Shown here piece after piece: positions 35,454 to 43,337 of a stretch of 64,000 nt of DNA. The notes beneath the pieces are model-generated. The model worked only from the letters and a program-made list of their open reading frames with translations, ran no database searches and had not been told where the DNA came from. The stretch is from Nocardioides luteus (GTDB lineage Bacteria; Actinomycetota; Actinomycetes; Propionibacteriales; Nocardioidaceae): positions 2,162,501 to 2,226,500 of the forward strand of contig NZ_JADOVJ010000001.1 of the NCBI RefSeq assembly GCF_015752315.1, written 5' to 3'. Each line of letters starts with the position of its first letter. The first letter of the stretch is position 1. The position numbers and the translations under genes were made by a program.

Positions 35454-36785
35454 TCAGAACCAGGTGCGCACGAGGTCGACGACGACCGGGTCGTCGGCGT
35501 CGGCGTCGTCGAGGACCGGGATGAGGCCCCACTTGTCGAAGGCGGTGCAGGGGTGCGAGAGCCCGAGGCGGAGCTCGTCGCCGATCTCGACGGGCGCCTC
35601 GGCGGCGGGGTCCCAGCGGAGGAAGCCGTGCTGGTCGTTGAGCGCGGTCACCTCGACGCCGGTCAGGGGTGTCGCAGGGGAGCCGGTGGTCCGGGCGCGC
35701 AGGAGCTGAGCCTCGGGGAGGCCCTCGTCGAACGGTAGGTCGCGCTTGCCGGCGTCGAACAGCGCGAGCCCCGGCTCCGGCTGGGAGCTGATCCGCACCC
35801 ATCCGTGCAGGGCGCTGCGCAGGCCGGGGCCGCTGGTGCGGGGTGCGTTCCCCAGCGGCGAGATGCCGCGGTAGAAGCCGTCGTCGTGGGTGATGTAGGC
35901 GCCGCTGCGCAGCACCACCCGCGCTTCCTCGCCCGTCACGAGCGGGGCGAGCGCGTCGGCCACCTGCTCGAAGTAGGCGCTGCCACCGGCACTCACGACC
36001 GGGGTGCCGTCGGTGGGGAGCAGGTGGGAGATCCGCCGGTGCAGGGAGACCAGGCTGTCGACGTACGCATGGACGACGCCGAGCGCGGCCGCGTCCGTGG
36101 TGTGCGCGAGGGCGCCCTCGTAGCCGGTGGCCCCGGCGAGCTCCAGGTGGGGAGAGGCGGCGATCGCCTCGGCCACGGCGACCGCGGTCGCCTCGTCCCG
36201 GGTGCCTGTGCGACCGCCTGTGGCGCCGCGCTCGACGAGGACGCCGAGCGGTCGACGCGGCCCGGCCGCGGCGACATGGGCCGCGAGGGCGTCGTGCATC
36301 AGCGCGACCGTCCGCGGCGAGTCGGCCCAGACCAGCACCTCGAGATCGGGGTCCTCGGTGAGCTGGTCGGCGATCCAGCGCAGGGCGAGCGGGGAGACGA
36401 TCGCGTTGGCCACGATCACCCGGGAGACACCGAAGGCGCGGGCGACGGCGAGCTGGGGGAGGTTGGCGACGGTGATCGCCCACGCCCCGGCGGCGAGCTG
36501 TTCGGCCCACAGCTGCGGAGCCATCGTGGTCTTCCCGTGCGGGGCGAGGGCGATGCCGCGCTCGGCGCACCATGCCGCCAGCACGTCGCGGTTGTGGCTC
36601 ATCGCGACCCGGGACAGGGAGAGCACGGGCGTGGGCAGCTGCGAGAGCCGGGGCGCCTCGTCGAGCACCTCGGCGACCGTACGTCCCCAGAGTGCGGGCG
36701 GGATCGCCTTGTGGCGCCAGTCGACCCGCTCGTCGCGCAGTGCCGCGACGGCGGTCGTGTCGATGTGGGCTGCCGGGTGATCCAT
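35454..36785 (-). CDS. Fold-III PLP ammonia-lyase (D-serine dehydratase/D-glucosaminate dehydratase-like)
   Basis: A 443-residue pyridoxal-phosphate enzyme with an alanine-racemase-type N-terminal barrel. K85 in APHGKTTMAP is the PLP lysine, and the C-terminal domain has the H411-x-C413 pair (SHPCTAFDKW) that binds zinc in eukaryote-type D-serine dehydratases. GAGGAAGGA lies before ATG 36785. It is the first gene of the leftward operon. D-serine dehydratase is the family label, but KDPG aldolase in the same operon and a KDG-type kinase opposite suggest deamination of D-glucosaminate to 2-keto-3-deoxygluconate (inference). Confidence 0.85.
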   Translation of the reverse strand: MDHPAAHIDTTAVAALRDERVDWRHKAIPPALWGRTVAEVLDEAPRLSQLPTPVLSLSRVAMSHNRDVLAAWCAERGIALAPHGKTTMAPQLWAEQLAAGAWAITVANLPQLAVARAFGVSRVIVANAIVSPLALRWIADQLTEDPDLEVLVWADSPRTVALMHDALAAHVAAAGPRRPLGVLVERGATGGRTGTRDEATAVAVAEAIAASPHLELAGATGYEGALAHTTDAAALGVVHAYVDSLVSLHRRISHLLPTDGTPVVSAGGSAYFEQVADALAPLVTGEEARVVLRSGAYITHDDGFYRGISPLGNAPRTSGPGLRSALHGWVRISSQPEPGLALFDAGKRDLPFDEGLPEAQLLRARTTGSPATPLTGVEVTALNDQHGFLRWDPAAEAPVEIGDELRLGLSHPCTAFDKWGLIPVLDDADADDPVVVDLVRTWF

Positions 36786-36802
36786 GGCCCGTCCTTCCTC
36801 GC

Positions 36803-36819
36803 GTTGCACATGATGCAAC
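36803..36819. promoter_or_regulatory. Inverted repeat GTTGCA-N5-TGCAAC in divergent promoter
   Basis: A perfect 6-bp inverted repeat, 18 bp upstream of the leftward operon start. It lies in the 126-bp region shared with the kinase-iclR-ridA operon and is the best operator candidate for the IclR protein encoded at 37934-38683. Confidence 0.45.
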
Positions 36820-36911
36820 GGTGATTGCGTAATCTGATTTGATAGTTGTAGCATCGGTCACAGCGGTCGTCAACGGGCCGGAGGTGAAGCAACAGGGGAG
36901 GAGCTCCATCG

Positions 36912-37937
36912 GTGGGCAGCAGAGAGGTGCGAGCGGTCTGTCTCGGGGAGGCGATGGTCGTCCTGCGTCCGGAGGGCGACCGGCCGCTGGCCGAGGCGGC
37001 GACGTTGCGTCGCTCGGTCGGGGGAGCGGAGGCCAATGTGGCCGGAGCCCTGGCGGCGCTCGGCGTGCCGACCGCCTGGGTGTCCCGGCTCGGCCGGGAC
37101 CCGTTCGGCGACGTCGTGACCGACGACCTGGCCGCGCGCGGCGTGGACGTCCTGGCCGAGCGCGACCCCGAGCGGCCCACGGGGCTCTACGTGAAGGAGC
37201 CCGCCCCTGACGGCAGCCGGATGCACTATTACCGCGCCGGTTCCGCGGCAGCCGCCATGGACGCGGACCTGCTCGACGGGCCCGGGGTCGCGCAGGCGCT
37301 GGCGTCGGCCGAGGTCGTGCACACCTCCGGCATCACCGCCGGCATCCTCGAGGAGGGGTCGGCGCTGGTCGCCCGCCTGCTGGCGCTGCGCGAGGAGCTC
37401 GGCTTCCGGCTCAGCGTCGACCTCAACTGGCGACCGGCGCTCTGGGCCGGCCGGGACGTCGCCCCCTTGGTGGACCTGCTCCGCGCGGCCGACGTGGTGC
37501 TGCTCGGCGCCGACGAGGCGCGCGCGGCCCTCGGCGTGGACACTCCTCACGAGCTGCGCGGCTTCCTCGGCGACCGGCCGCGGCTCGTGATCAAGGCCGA
37601 CTCGCACGCGGCCGGTGAGCACGACCCGGACGGGAGTGCCGCCGAGGTCCCGGCGCTCCGGGTCGACGTGGTGGAGCCCGTCGGCGCCGGCGACGGCTTC
37701 GCGGCGGGCTACCTGGCGGCGCTCGTGGACGGGATCGGGCCGGTCGGCCGGCTGCGCCAGGGCCACCTGGTCGCAGCGGGCGTGCTGGCCGCGACCGGCG
37801 ACCACGCCGACCCGCCGGCCGCCGACGTACGTGCCCGGCTGCTCGGCTGCTCCGATGACGAGTGGGCGGCGACCCGGGTGAGCGCCGCCGGCATCGACTC
37901 CCCGGCGCTCGAGACCCCTGCGGAGGCATCACGATGA
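36912..37937 (+). CDS. kdgK: PfkB-family sugar kinase, probably 2-keto-3-deoxygluconate kinase
   Basis: A 341-residue ribokinase-family enzyme. Signature 1 is GGAEANVAGALAALG (about 37-51), and the C-terminal signature has PVGAGDGFAAGY with catalytic D261. PfkB sequence alone does not settle the sugar, but KDPG aldolase in the divergent operon makes phosphorylation of 2-keto-3-deoxygluconate to KDPG the natural call. GTG 36912 has GGAGGAG about 7 bp upstream. It overlaps the IclR start by 4 bp. Confidence 0.85.
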   Translation: MGSREVRAVCLGEAMVVLRPEGDRPLAEAATLRRSVGGAEANVAGALAALGVPTAWVSRLGRDPFGDVVTDDLAARGVDVLAERDPERPTGLYVKEPAPDGSRMHYYRAGSAAAAMDADLLDGPGVAQALASAEVVHTSGITAGILEEGSALVARLLALREELGFRLSVDLNWRPALWAGRDVAPLVDLLRAADVVLLGADEARAALGVDTPHELRGFLGDRPRLVIKADSHAAGEHDPDGSAAEVPALRVDVVEPVGAGDGFAAGYLAALVDGIGPVGRLRQGHLVAAGVLAATGDHADPPAADVRARLLGCSDDEWAATRVSAAGIDSPALETPAEASR

Positions 37938-38683
37938 GCCAGAGCCTGTCCCGCGCGCTCCAGATCCTCATCGAGCTCGGTGAGGGCGAGCGGTCCCTCG
38001 ACCAGGTGGCCGCCAGCCTCGGCGTCCACAAGACCACCGCGATGCGGCTGCTGCACACGTTGGAGGCGGACCGTTTCGTACGCCGCGACGACCGCCAGCG
38101 CTATCACCTCGGCTCGCGGCTGTTCGCGCTCGGCACGATGGCCCTCGCCCAGCACGCGATTCGCGACGTGGCCCAACCGCACCTGACCCGCCTCGCGGCG
38201 GAGACGGGCGGCCAGGCCGTCCACCTGGCTGCGTACGAGAACGGCACGGCGATCTATCTCGCCAAGGTCGAGAGCACGCACTCGGTGCGGATGTACTCCC
38301 GCGTGGGACTGCCCGCCGCCCTGCATGCCACCGCCGTCGGCAAGGTGCTCGTCGCCGGCCTGCCGCCGGGGGAGCAGGACGCCGTGATCGCGGGCATCGA
38401 CTTCCGCCCGTTCACGAGCCGCACCATCGCCGACGCCGCGGGCTACCGCGAGGTGCTCGCCCGCACGCGCGAGCAGGGCTGGGCCGAGGACGCCGCCGAG
38501 CACGAGGACTTCATCAACTGCGTCGGGGCGCCCGTACGCGACGAGGCCGGGCGGGTCATCGCCGCGGTCTCCGTCTCCGTGCCCGACGTCATCCTGCCCC
38601 GCGAGGGGGTGCGTGCCCTGGTGCCGCAGCTCCTCGCGGCCACCGAAGCGATCTCCGCCGACTGGGCCGGCCGGAGCTCATGA
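37934..38683 (+). CDS. IclR-family regulator of the sugar-acid operons
   Basis: A 249-residue regulator with an N-terminal winged helix (LDQVAASLGVHKTTAMRLLHTL at about 19-40) and a full-length effector domain (about 70-245) containing the conserved HATAVGKVLVA segment. It overlaps the kinase stop (ATGA) and lies 26 bp before the ridA start, within one operon. KdgR proteins of this family sense 2-keto-3-deoxygluconate, so that or an upstream intermediate is a plausible ligand. The GTTGCA inverted repeat at 36803-36819 is the candidate operator. Confidence 0.9.
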   Translation: MSQSLSRALQILIELGEGERSLDQVAASLGVHKTTAMRLLHTLEADRFVRRDDRQRYHLGSRLFALGTMALAQHAIRDVAQPHLTRLAAETGGQAVHLAAYENGTAIYLAKVESTHSVRMYSRVGLPAALHATAVGKVLVAGLPPGEQDAVIAGIDFRPFTSRTIADAAGYREVLARTREQGWAEDAAEHEDFINCVGAPVRDEAGRVIAAVSVSVPDVILPREGVRALVPQLLAATEAISADWAGRSS

Positions 38684-38709
38684 GAACACCCCGAGAGGAA
38701 ACCCAACCC

Positions 38710-39114
38710 ATGTCCGACATCCGCATCTCCACCGACCAGGCCCCCGCTCCCGCGCACACGTTCTCCCAGGGCGTCGTCCGCGGCGGGATGATCCAGGTCT
38801 CCGGCCAGGGTCCGGTCGACCCCGTCACCAACGAATACCTGTTCCCCGGTGACGTGAAGGGTCAGACCGTGCGCACCCTGCAGAACGTGGAGGCGATCCT
38901 GGCTGCCGCCGGTGCGGGGTTCGAGGACGTGCTGATGCTCCGGGTCTACCTCACGACCCGCGACGACTTCGCCGCGATGAACGAGGCCTACGGTGAGTTC
39001 ATCGGCTCGCGGGTCGCCGAGGGCGGCATCCTCCCGTGCCGTACCACCGTGATGACCGGTCTGCCGCGCGAGGAGATGCTGGTCGAGATCGACGCCCTGG
39101 CCGTGGCCCGTTAG
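38710..39114 (+). CDS. RidA-family enamine/imine deaminase
   Basis: A 134-residue member of the RidA (YjgF) family, which hydrolyses reactive enamine/imine products of PLP dehydratases. The ligand-binding arginine is R111 in LPCRTTV and a conserved glutamate is E126 in VEIDALA. GAGAGGA lies about 10 bp before ATG 38710; the in-frame ATG 38680 overlapping iclR lacks a site. Its position beside a PLP ammonia-lyase operon argues that it clears that enzyme's enamine product. Its stop overlaps the convergent acyltransferase stop (TTAG). Confidence 0.9.
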   Translation: MSDIRISTDQAPAPAHTFSQGVVRGGMIQVSGQGPVDPVTNEYLFPGDVKGQTVRTLQNVEAILAAAGAGFEDVLMLRVYLTTRDDFAAMNEAYGEFIGSRVAEGGILPCRTTVMTGLPREEMLVEIDALAVAR

Positions 39115-41276
39115 CCGATGACCCCGGCCAGCTCCCGGCCCAGGTAGGGAGCCAGCGTGCGGGCGTAGCGCGAGGTGATGTGGTTGCCGTCGCGGTAGAC
39201 GATGACGTTGCCGATCACCGCCGGGCAGATCCTGTCCTCGCAGAAGAGGTGGGTCATGTCGATCAGGTGCGCGTTCGGGTCGCGAGCGACCGCGTCGCGG
39301 TGCGGGTCCTTGACGACCACGTCCGTGCGCGGCCGCCCGCACGCCTCGCCGGCCGTCTCGGGGGAGTGCCTCTGGATGCAGCCCAGCGTGGTGCGGAGAT
39401 AGGCGGCGTTGTCGGGCTCGAACATCGGGTTGTCGACGAGCGCGATCACCGGGACGTCCTTCGAGGGCCGGTGGCTCCACGCCTCGACCAGGCCGTTGAC
39501 CGTGGACTCGTAGGGCGTCTCGCCGGCCAGCGGCTGTGTGGTCTTGCGGGCGGAGTGGGTGACGATGATCGCGTCGAGGTCCTTCTGCTCGGGTGCGCGC
39601 AGGTAGCTCTCGAGCTGCCGGTTCCACTCCGCGCAGGCGGGGCGGTTGTCGGCGATGTTCTGGCCGAGCGGGCGGGCGTTCCAGTGGCAGGCGGCTCGCG
39701 AGGCGACGTCGATGCGCCAGTTGCGCTGCTTGCCGATCAGGTCGAGGGCGCCCACCGGCGCGACGGCATGGGAGTCGCCGACCATCAGCAGGCGCTTGTC
39801 GTAGCCCTCGACGGCACCGTTCGGGCAGGCGCTGAACCGCACCGGCCGCTCCTCGAAGGACCAGCACTGGCCGCGGTTGTCATCGTCCGCGCCGATGGTG
39901 GCCACCGCGGGGATCAGCGCGCCGCGCAGGTCGGGGTTGCGGCACTCCCCGCCCGCGGAGGTCGCCGCCATCGCGGCGGCGCCCAGGCACTCGGTCGTGA
40001 AAGGGTCGGCGGTGGCGAGCCGTGCCGCCGCCGCGATCGCCCTGTCCTCGGAGTAGCTGATCGCGGCCAGGCCGCTCCACCCGGCGCCGACGGCGACCGC
40101 GAGAGCGGCCATGGTGGCGACCAGGGCCCGTGGCCCGCCGGGCTTGATGACGTAGGTCTGGACCTGGCGGGTCACCAGGCGGTTGGTCGCCCACGCCAGC
40201 ACGGTCGAGACGACCAGCACGCCCGCGGCCGAGACCAGGGTGAGGCGCTCGGCGCCGGTGTAGTAGAGCCACGCGATGAGCAGCGGCCAGTGCCACAGGT
40301 AGAGCTCGTAGGAGATGTCGGCGACGGACCGCAGCGGCCGGGTCTCCAGCAGCCGCCGTGGGCCGCGCGCGGACGAGGTCGAGCCGACCATCACCAGCAG
40401 CGCTCCGGTGACCGGCCACAGCGCCGCCGGGCCCGGGAAGCGGTCCGCGCCGTCCATCACGAAACCGCAGGTCACGACCAGGGTGAGACCGGTCCATGCG
40501 GTGTACGGCTTGATCTTCTCGGGCAGGCTCAGGCGGCGCAGCGCGAGCGCGGTCAGGGCGCCGGCGGCGATCTCCCAGAAACGGGTGATGGAGTTGAAGT
40601 ACGCAGCCGCCTGGTCGGCCCCGGAGACCTTGATGGCGTAGAGGAAGGAGACCGCGAACGCGGCCGCGGTCAGCACGAACAGCGTCCGCGCCAGGCCGAT
40701 CCGGCCGCGTAGGACGAAGGCGAGCCCGACGACCACGAGCGGCCAGAGCAGGAAGAACTGCCCCTGCACCGCGAGCGACCAGAAGTGCTGCACCGGCGTC
40801 GAGGACGGTCCCGCCGCGCCGTAGGAGAGCTGGCTGGCGATGAGCTCCCAGTTGAGCAGGTAGGTCGCGGCCGCGATGATCTCGCGCGTGGTCTGCGTCC
40901 ACAGCGTCTGCGGGATGAAGGCGACCATCAGCGCGGCCGTCGCGGCCAGCACGATCAGCGCCGGCGCGGCGAGCCGCGCGAACGTACGTCCGTAGTGCTC
41001 GGCCAGCCGGACCTTGCCGCGCTCGGCCCTGCCCACCAGCGACCGGGTGGCGAGGAAGCCGGAGATCACCAGGAAGACGTCGATCCCGCCCGAGACGCGG
41101 CCGTTGCCGAAGAGGTGGAACGCGACCACGAGCGCCAATGCGATGCCACGCAGGCCGTGGATCTCGCTGATGTGCCCGGCGGAGGTCCGCGTCGAGGTCT
41201 GCCCAGATTTGGGGCTCTTGGGTTCGAGGTCTGCCCCAGCGGCCGGAGGAGTGGGGAAATCCGAAATGGCGGTCAC
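39111..41276 (-). CDS. Membrane acyltransferase with C-terminal SGNH domain (OafA-like)
   Basis: A 721-residue envelope O-acyltransferase. Residues about 38-420 are the acyltransferase-3 domain: HGLRGIALALVVAFHL near 40, GGIDVFLVISGFL near 63, ten or so helices, and YELYLWHWPLL near 320. The C-terminal 280 residues form an extracytoplasmic SGNH hydrolase domain with GDSH (nucleophile serine) and DGNHIT (catalytic Asp/His). Such proteins O-acetylate polysaccharide or peptidoglycan. GTG 41276 is the start. No glycan gene lies nearby, so the target is unknown. Confidence 0.88.
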   Translation of the reverse strand: MTAISDFPTPPAAGADLEPKSPKSGQTSTRTSAGHISEIHGLRGIALALVVAFHLFGNGRVSGGIDVFLVISGFLATRSLVGRAERGKVRLAEHYGRTFARLAAPALIVLAATAALMVAFIPQTLWTQTTREIIAAATYLLNWELIASQLSYGAAGPSSTPVQHFWSLAVQGQFFLLWPLVVVGLAFVLRGRIGLARTLFVLTAAAFAVSFLYAIKVSGADQAAAYFNSITRFWEIAAGALTALALRRLSLPEKIKPYTAWTGLTLVVTCGFVMDGADRFPGPAALWPVTGALLVMVGSTSSARGPRRLLETRPLRSVADISYELYLWHWPLLIAWLYYTGAERLTLVSAAGVLVVSTVLAWATNRLVTRQVQTYVIKPGGPRALVATMAALAVAVGAGWSGLAAISYSEDRAIAAAARLATADPFTTECLGAAAMAATSAGGECRNPDLRGALIPAVATIGADDDNRGQCWSFEERPVRFSACPNGAVEGYDKRLLMVGDSHAVAPVGALDLIGKQRNWRIDVASRAACHWNARPLGQNIADNRPACAEWNRQLESYLRAPEQKDLDAIIVTHSARKTTQPLAGETPYESTVNGLVEAWSHRPSKDVPVIALVDNPMFEPDNAAYLRTTLGCIQRHSPETAGEACGRPRTDVVVKDPHRDAVARDPNAHLIDMTHLFCEDRICPAVIGNVIVYRDGNHITSRYARTLAPYLGRELAGVIG

Positions 41277-41385
41277 GTGTCGCTGTTTCTAGTGGGGCGT
41301 CGGTGGGCGGGAGCCGTCGCACCATAACGGGCGGTGGTGACGTGTTGGCGTACGGGCGTTGTCATTCCGCCGTCGAGATCTCCTC

Positions 41386-41396
41386 GAAACCGTTTC
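41386..41396. promoter_or_regulatory. LacI-like palindrome GAAACCGTTTC upstream of xylF
   Basis: A perfect 5-bp inverted repeat with one central base, next to or over a possible -35 region; a TAGGTT -10 candidate is at 41416-41421. It is a plausible operator for a LacI/ROK-type sugar regulator of the importer genes. Confidence 0.35.
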
Positions 41397-41430
41397 ACAT
41401 CGCCGCCGGAGGAGATAGGTTGCACCCCGA

Positions 41431-41446
41431 CGTGACTTAGATCACA
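41431..41446. promoter_or_regulatory. CRP/GlxR-type site upstream of xylF
   Basis: CGTGACTTAGATCACA matches the actinobacterial GlxR/CRP pattern TGTGANNTANNTCACA at every fixed position except the first. It lies 24 bp before the xylF start, suggesting cAMP-linked carbon control. Confidence 0.5.
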
Positions 41447-41469
41447 CCCAGGACTGAGGAGTTCGGACG

Positions 41470-42591
41470 ATGAACACGCACAAGATCGGCCGCCTGATGG
41501 CGGTCGCAGCGGTCGCGACCCTGTCGACCGCATCGCTCGTGGCATGTGGCGGCTCGGATGACGACGGCGGCGACTCGGGCGGCTCGGGCGGCACCGACGT
41601 CGGGGTGATCCTCCCCGACGCCACCACGTCTCCCCGGTGGGAGTCCCAGGACCGGCCCAACCTCGAGAAGGCGTTCACCGACGCCGGCCTCAAGGCCACG
41701 ATCCAGAACGCCCAGGGCGACACGGCCAAGTTCGGTCAGCTCTGCGACAGCATGATCAACGAGGGCGTCAAGGTCATCATCATCACCAACCTCGACTCCG
41801 AGTCCGGCGCGGCCTGCCTGAAGAAGGCTGCCGACGCCGGAGTGACGAGCATCGACTACGACCGGCTGACGCTCAACGGTGGCGCGTCCTACTACGTCTC
41901 CTTCGACAACGTGAAGGTCGGCGAGCTGATGGGCGCGGGCCTCGACGAGTGCATCACCGCCGCGGGCAAGAAGGGCGGCAACATCGTCTACGTCAACGGT
42001 GCGGCCACCGACAACAACGCGGCGCTGTTCAAGTCGGGCTACGAGAAGGCGCTCAAGGCGAAGATCGACGACGGCACCTACAAGCTCGTCGGCGACCAGT
42101 CGGGCGAGTGGGACGCCACCAAGGCCGGTCAGGTCTTCGACCAGATGTACACCGCCAACGGCGGCAAGATCGACGGCGTGGTCTCGGCCAACGACACCAT
42201 GGCCGGCGGCATCATCGCCCGGCTGAAGGCCAACAAGGTGCAGGGCAAGATCCCGGTGACCGGCCAGGACGCCTCGGTCGAGGGTCTGCAGAACATCCTG
42301 CAGGGCTTCCAGTGCGGCACCGTCTACAAGAACACCGCGCTCGAGGCCAAGGCCGCCGCCGACCTGGCGATCGCGCTGATCGAGGGTGACGAGGACGCAG
42401 CCTCGGCGCTGGCCACCGGGTCCGTGGAGGACACCGAGGCCGGCAAGGACGTGCCCTCGGTGCTCGCCGAGCCCGTCTGGGTCACGAAGGAGTCGGTCGG
42501 AACCGTCATCAAGGACGGTCAGGCCGATGCCGCCGAGGTGTGCGCCGGCCCGATCGCGGACCTGTGCACCGAGAACGGCGTGCCTCAGTGA
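41470..42591 (+). CDS. xylF: Xylose-type ABC importer, substrate-binding lipoprotein
   Basis: A 373-residue periplasmic-binding-protein type 1 lipoprotein. The signal peptide ends in the lipobox LVAC with C26, followed by a Gly/Ser/Asp linker. The mature part (from DVGVILPDATTSPRW) resembles XylF/ChvE sugar binders. GAGGAG lies about 8 bp before ATG 41470. Its stop overlaps the ATPase start (GTGA). xylA and xylB 11 kb downstream support xylose as the sugar, though binding-site residues were not checked. Confidence 0.88.
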   Translation: MNTHKIGRLMAVAAVATLSTASLVACGGSDDDGGDSGGSGGTDVGVILPDATTSPRWESQDRPNLEKAFTDAGLKATIQNAQGDTAKFGQLCDSMINEGVKVIIITNLDSESGAACLKKAADAGVTSIDYDRLTLNGGASYYVSFDNVKVGELMGAGLDECITAAGKKGGNIVYVNGAATDNNAALFKSGYEKALKAKIDDGTYKLVGDQSGEWDATKAGQVFDQMYTANGGKIDGVVSANDTMAGGIIARLKANKVQGKIPVTGQDASVEGLQNILQGFQCGTVYKNTALEAKAAADLAIALIEGDEDAASALATGSVEDTEAGKDVPSVLAEPVWVTKESVGTVIKDGQADAAEVCAGPIADLCTENGVPQ

Positions 42592-43337
42592 GTCCGCTGC
42601 TGGAGCTGCACGGCGTCGAGAAGTCCTTCGGCGCCGTGCAGGTCCTGCGCGGCGTGGACCTCACGGTGCAGGCGGGCAAGGTGACCGCGCTCGTCGGTGA
42701 CAACGGCGCCGGCAAGAGCACCCTGGTGAAGGGGATGGCCGGGATCCATCTCTTCGACGCCGGCGACTACCTTTTCGAAGGCGAGCCGGTGAAGGTGACC
42801 AGTCCGAAGGACGCCGCCGCGCTCGGGATCGAGGTCGTCTACCAGGACCTTGCGTTGTGCGACAACCTCGACGTCGTCCACAACATGTTCCTCGGCCGGG
42901 AGATGAAACGCTTCCGGCTGGTCGACGAGGACACCATGGAGCAGCGGGCTCGCGAGACGCTCGACGGTCTCTCGGTGCGTACGCTCAAGTCGGTGCGTAC
43001 GCCGGTCGCCTCCCTCTCCGGTGGCCAGCGTCAGACCGTGGCGATCGCCCGGGCGGTGCTGTGGAACTCCAAGCTGGTCATCCTCGACGAGCCGACCGCG
43101 GCGCTCGGGGTGGCGCAGACCGAGCAGGTGCTGCGACTGGTGCGGCGCCTGGCCGACCGCGGCCTGGGCGTCGTGCTGATCAGCCACAACCTCAACGACG
43201 TCTTCGAGGTCGCCGACGACATCGCGGTCCTGCACTTGGGGCGCATGGTCGGCCAGATCGAGGCCGCCTCGACCACGCGCGGGCGGGTCGTGGAGGCGAT
43301 CACCACAGGTGTTGTTCCACAAGGAGGTGCGGCATGA
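42588..43337 (+). CDS. xylG: Sugar ABC importer ATPase, single-domain (XylG/FrcA-like)
   Basis: A 249-residue ATPase with Walker A GDNGAGKS (37-44), Q-loop VVYQDLALCDNL, signature SLSGGQRQ and Walker B VILDEPTAALGV. It has one nucleotide-binding domain, where E. coli XylG has two (about 510 residues), so it resembles FrcA-type ATPases and probably acts as a homodimer. GTG 42588 overlaps the xylF stop and the gene ends inside the permease start, so the three are one transcript. Confidence 0.88.
   Translation: MSPLLELHGVEKSFGAVQVLRGVDLTVQAGKVTALVGDNGAGKSTLVKGMAGIHLFDAGDYLFEGEPVKVTSPKDAAALGIEVVYQDLALCDNLDVVHNMFLGREMKRFRLVDEDTMEQRARETLDGLSVRTLKSVRTPVASLSGGQRQTVAIARAVLWNSKLVILDEPTAALGVAQTEQVLRLVRRLADRGLGVVLISHNLNDVFEVADDIAVLHLGRMVGQIEAASTTRGRVVEAITTGVVPQGGAA

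Noticed and set aside
35454..38683. Plain D-serine utilisation operon (DsdX/DsdA-like)
   Set aside because: GntP and the PLP enzyme would fit, but KDPG aldolase, a KDG-type kinase and the deacylase have no role in that pathway. It is kept as the alternative to be tested.
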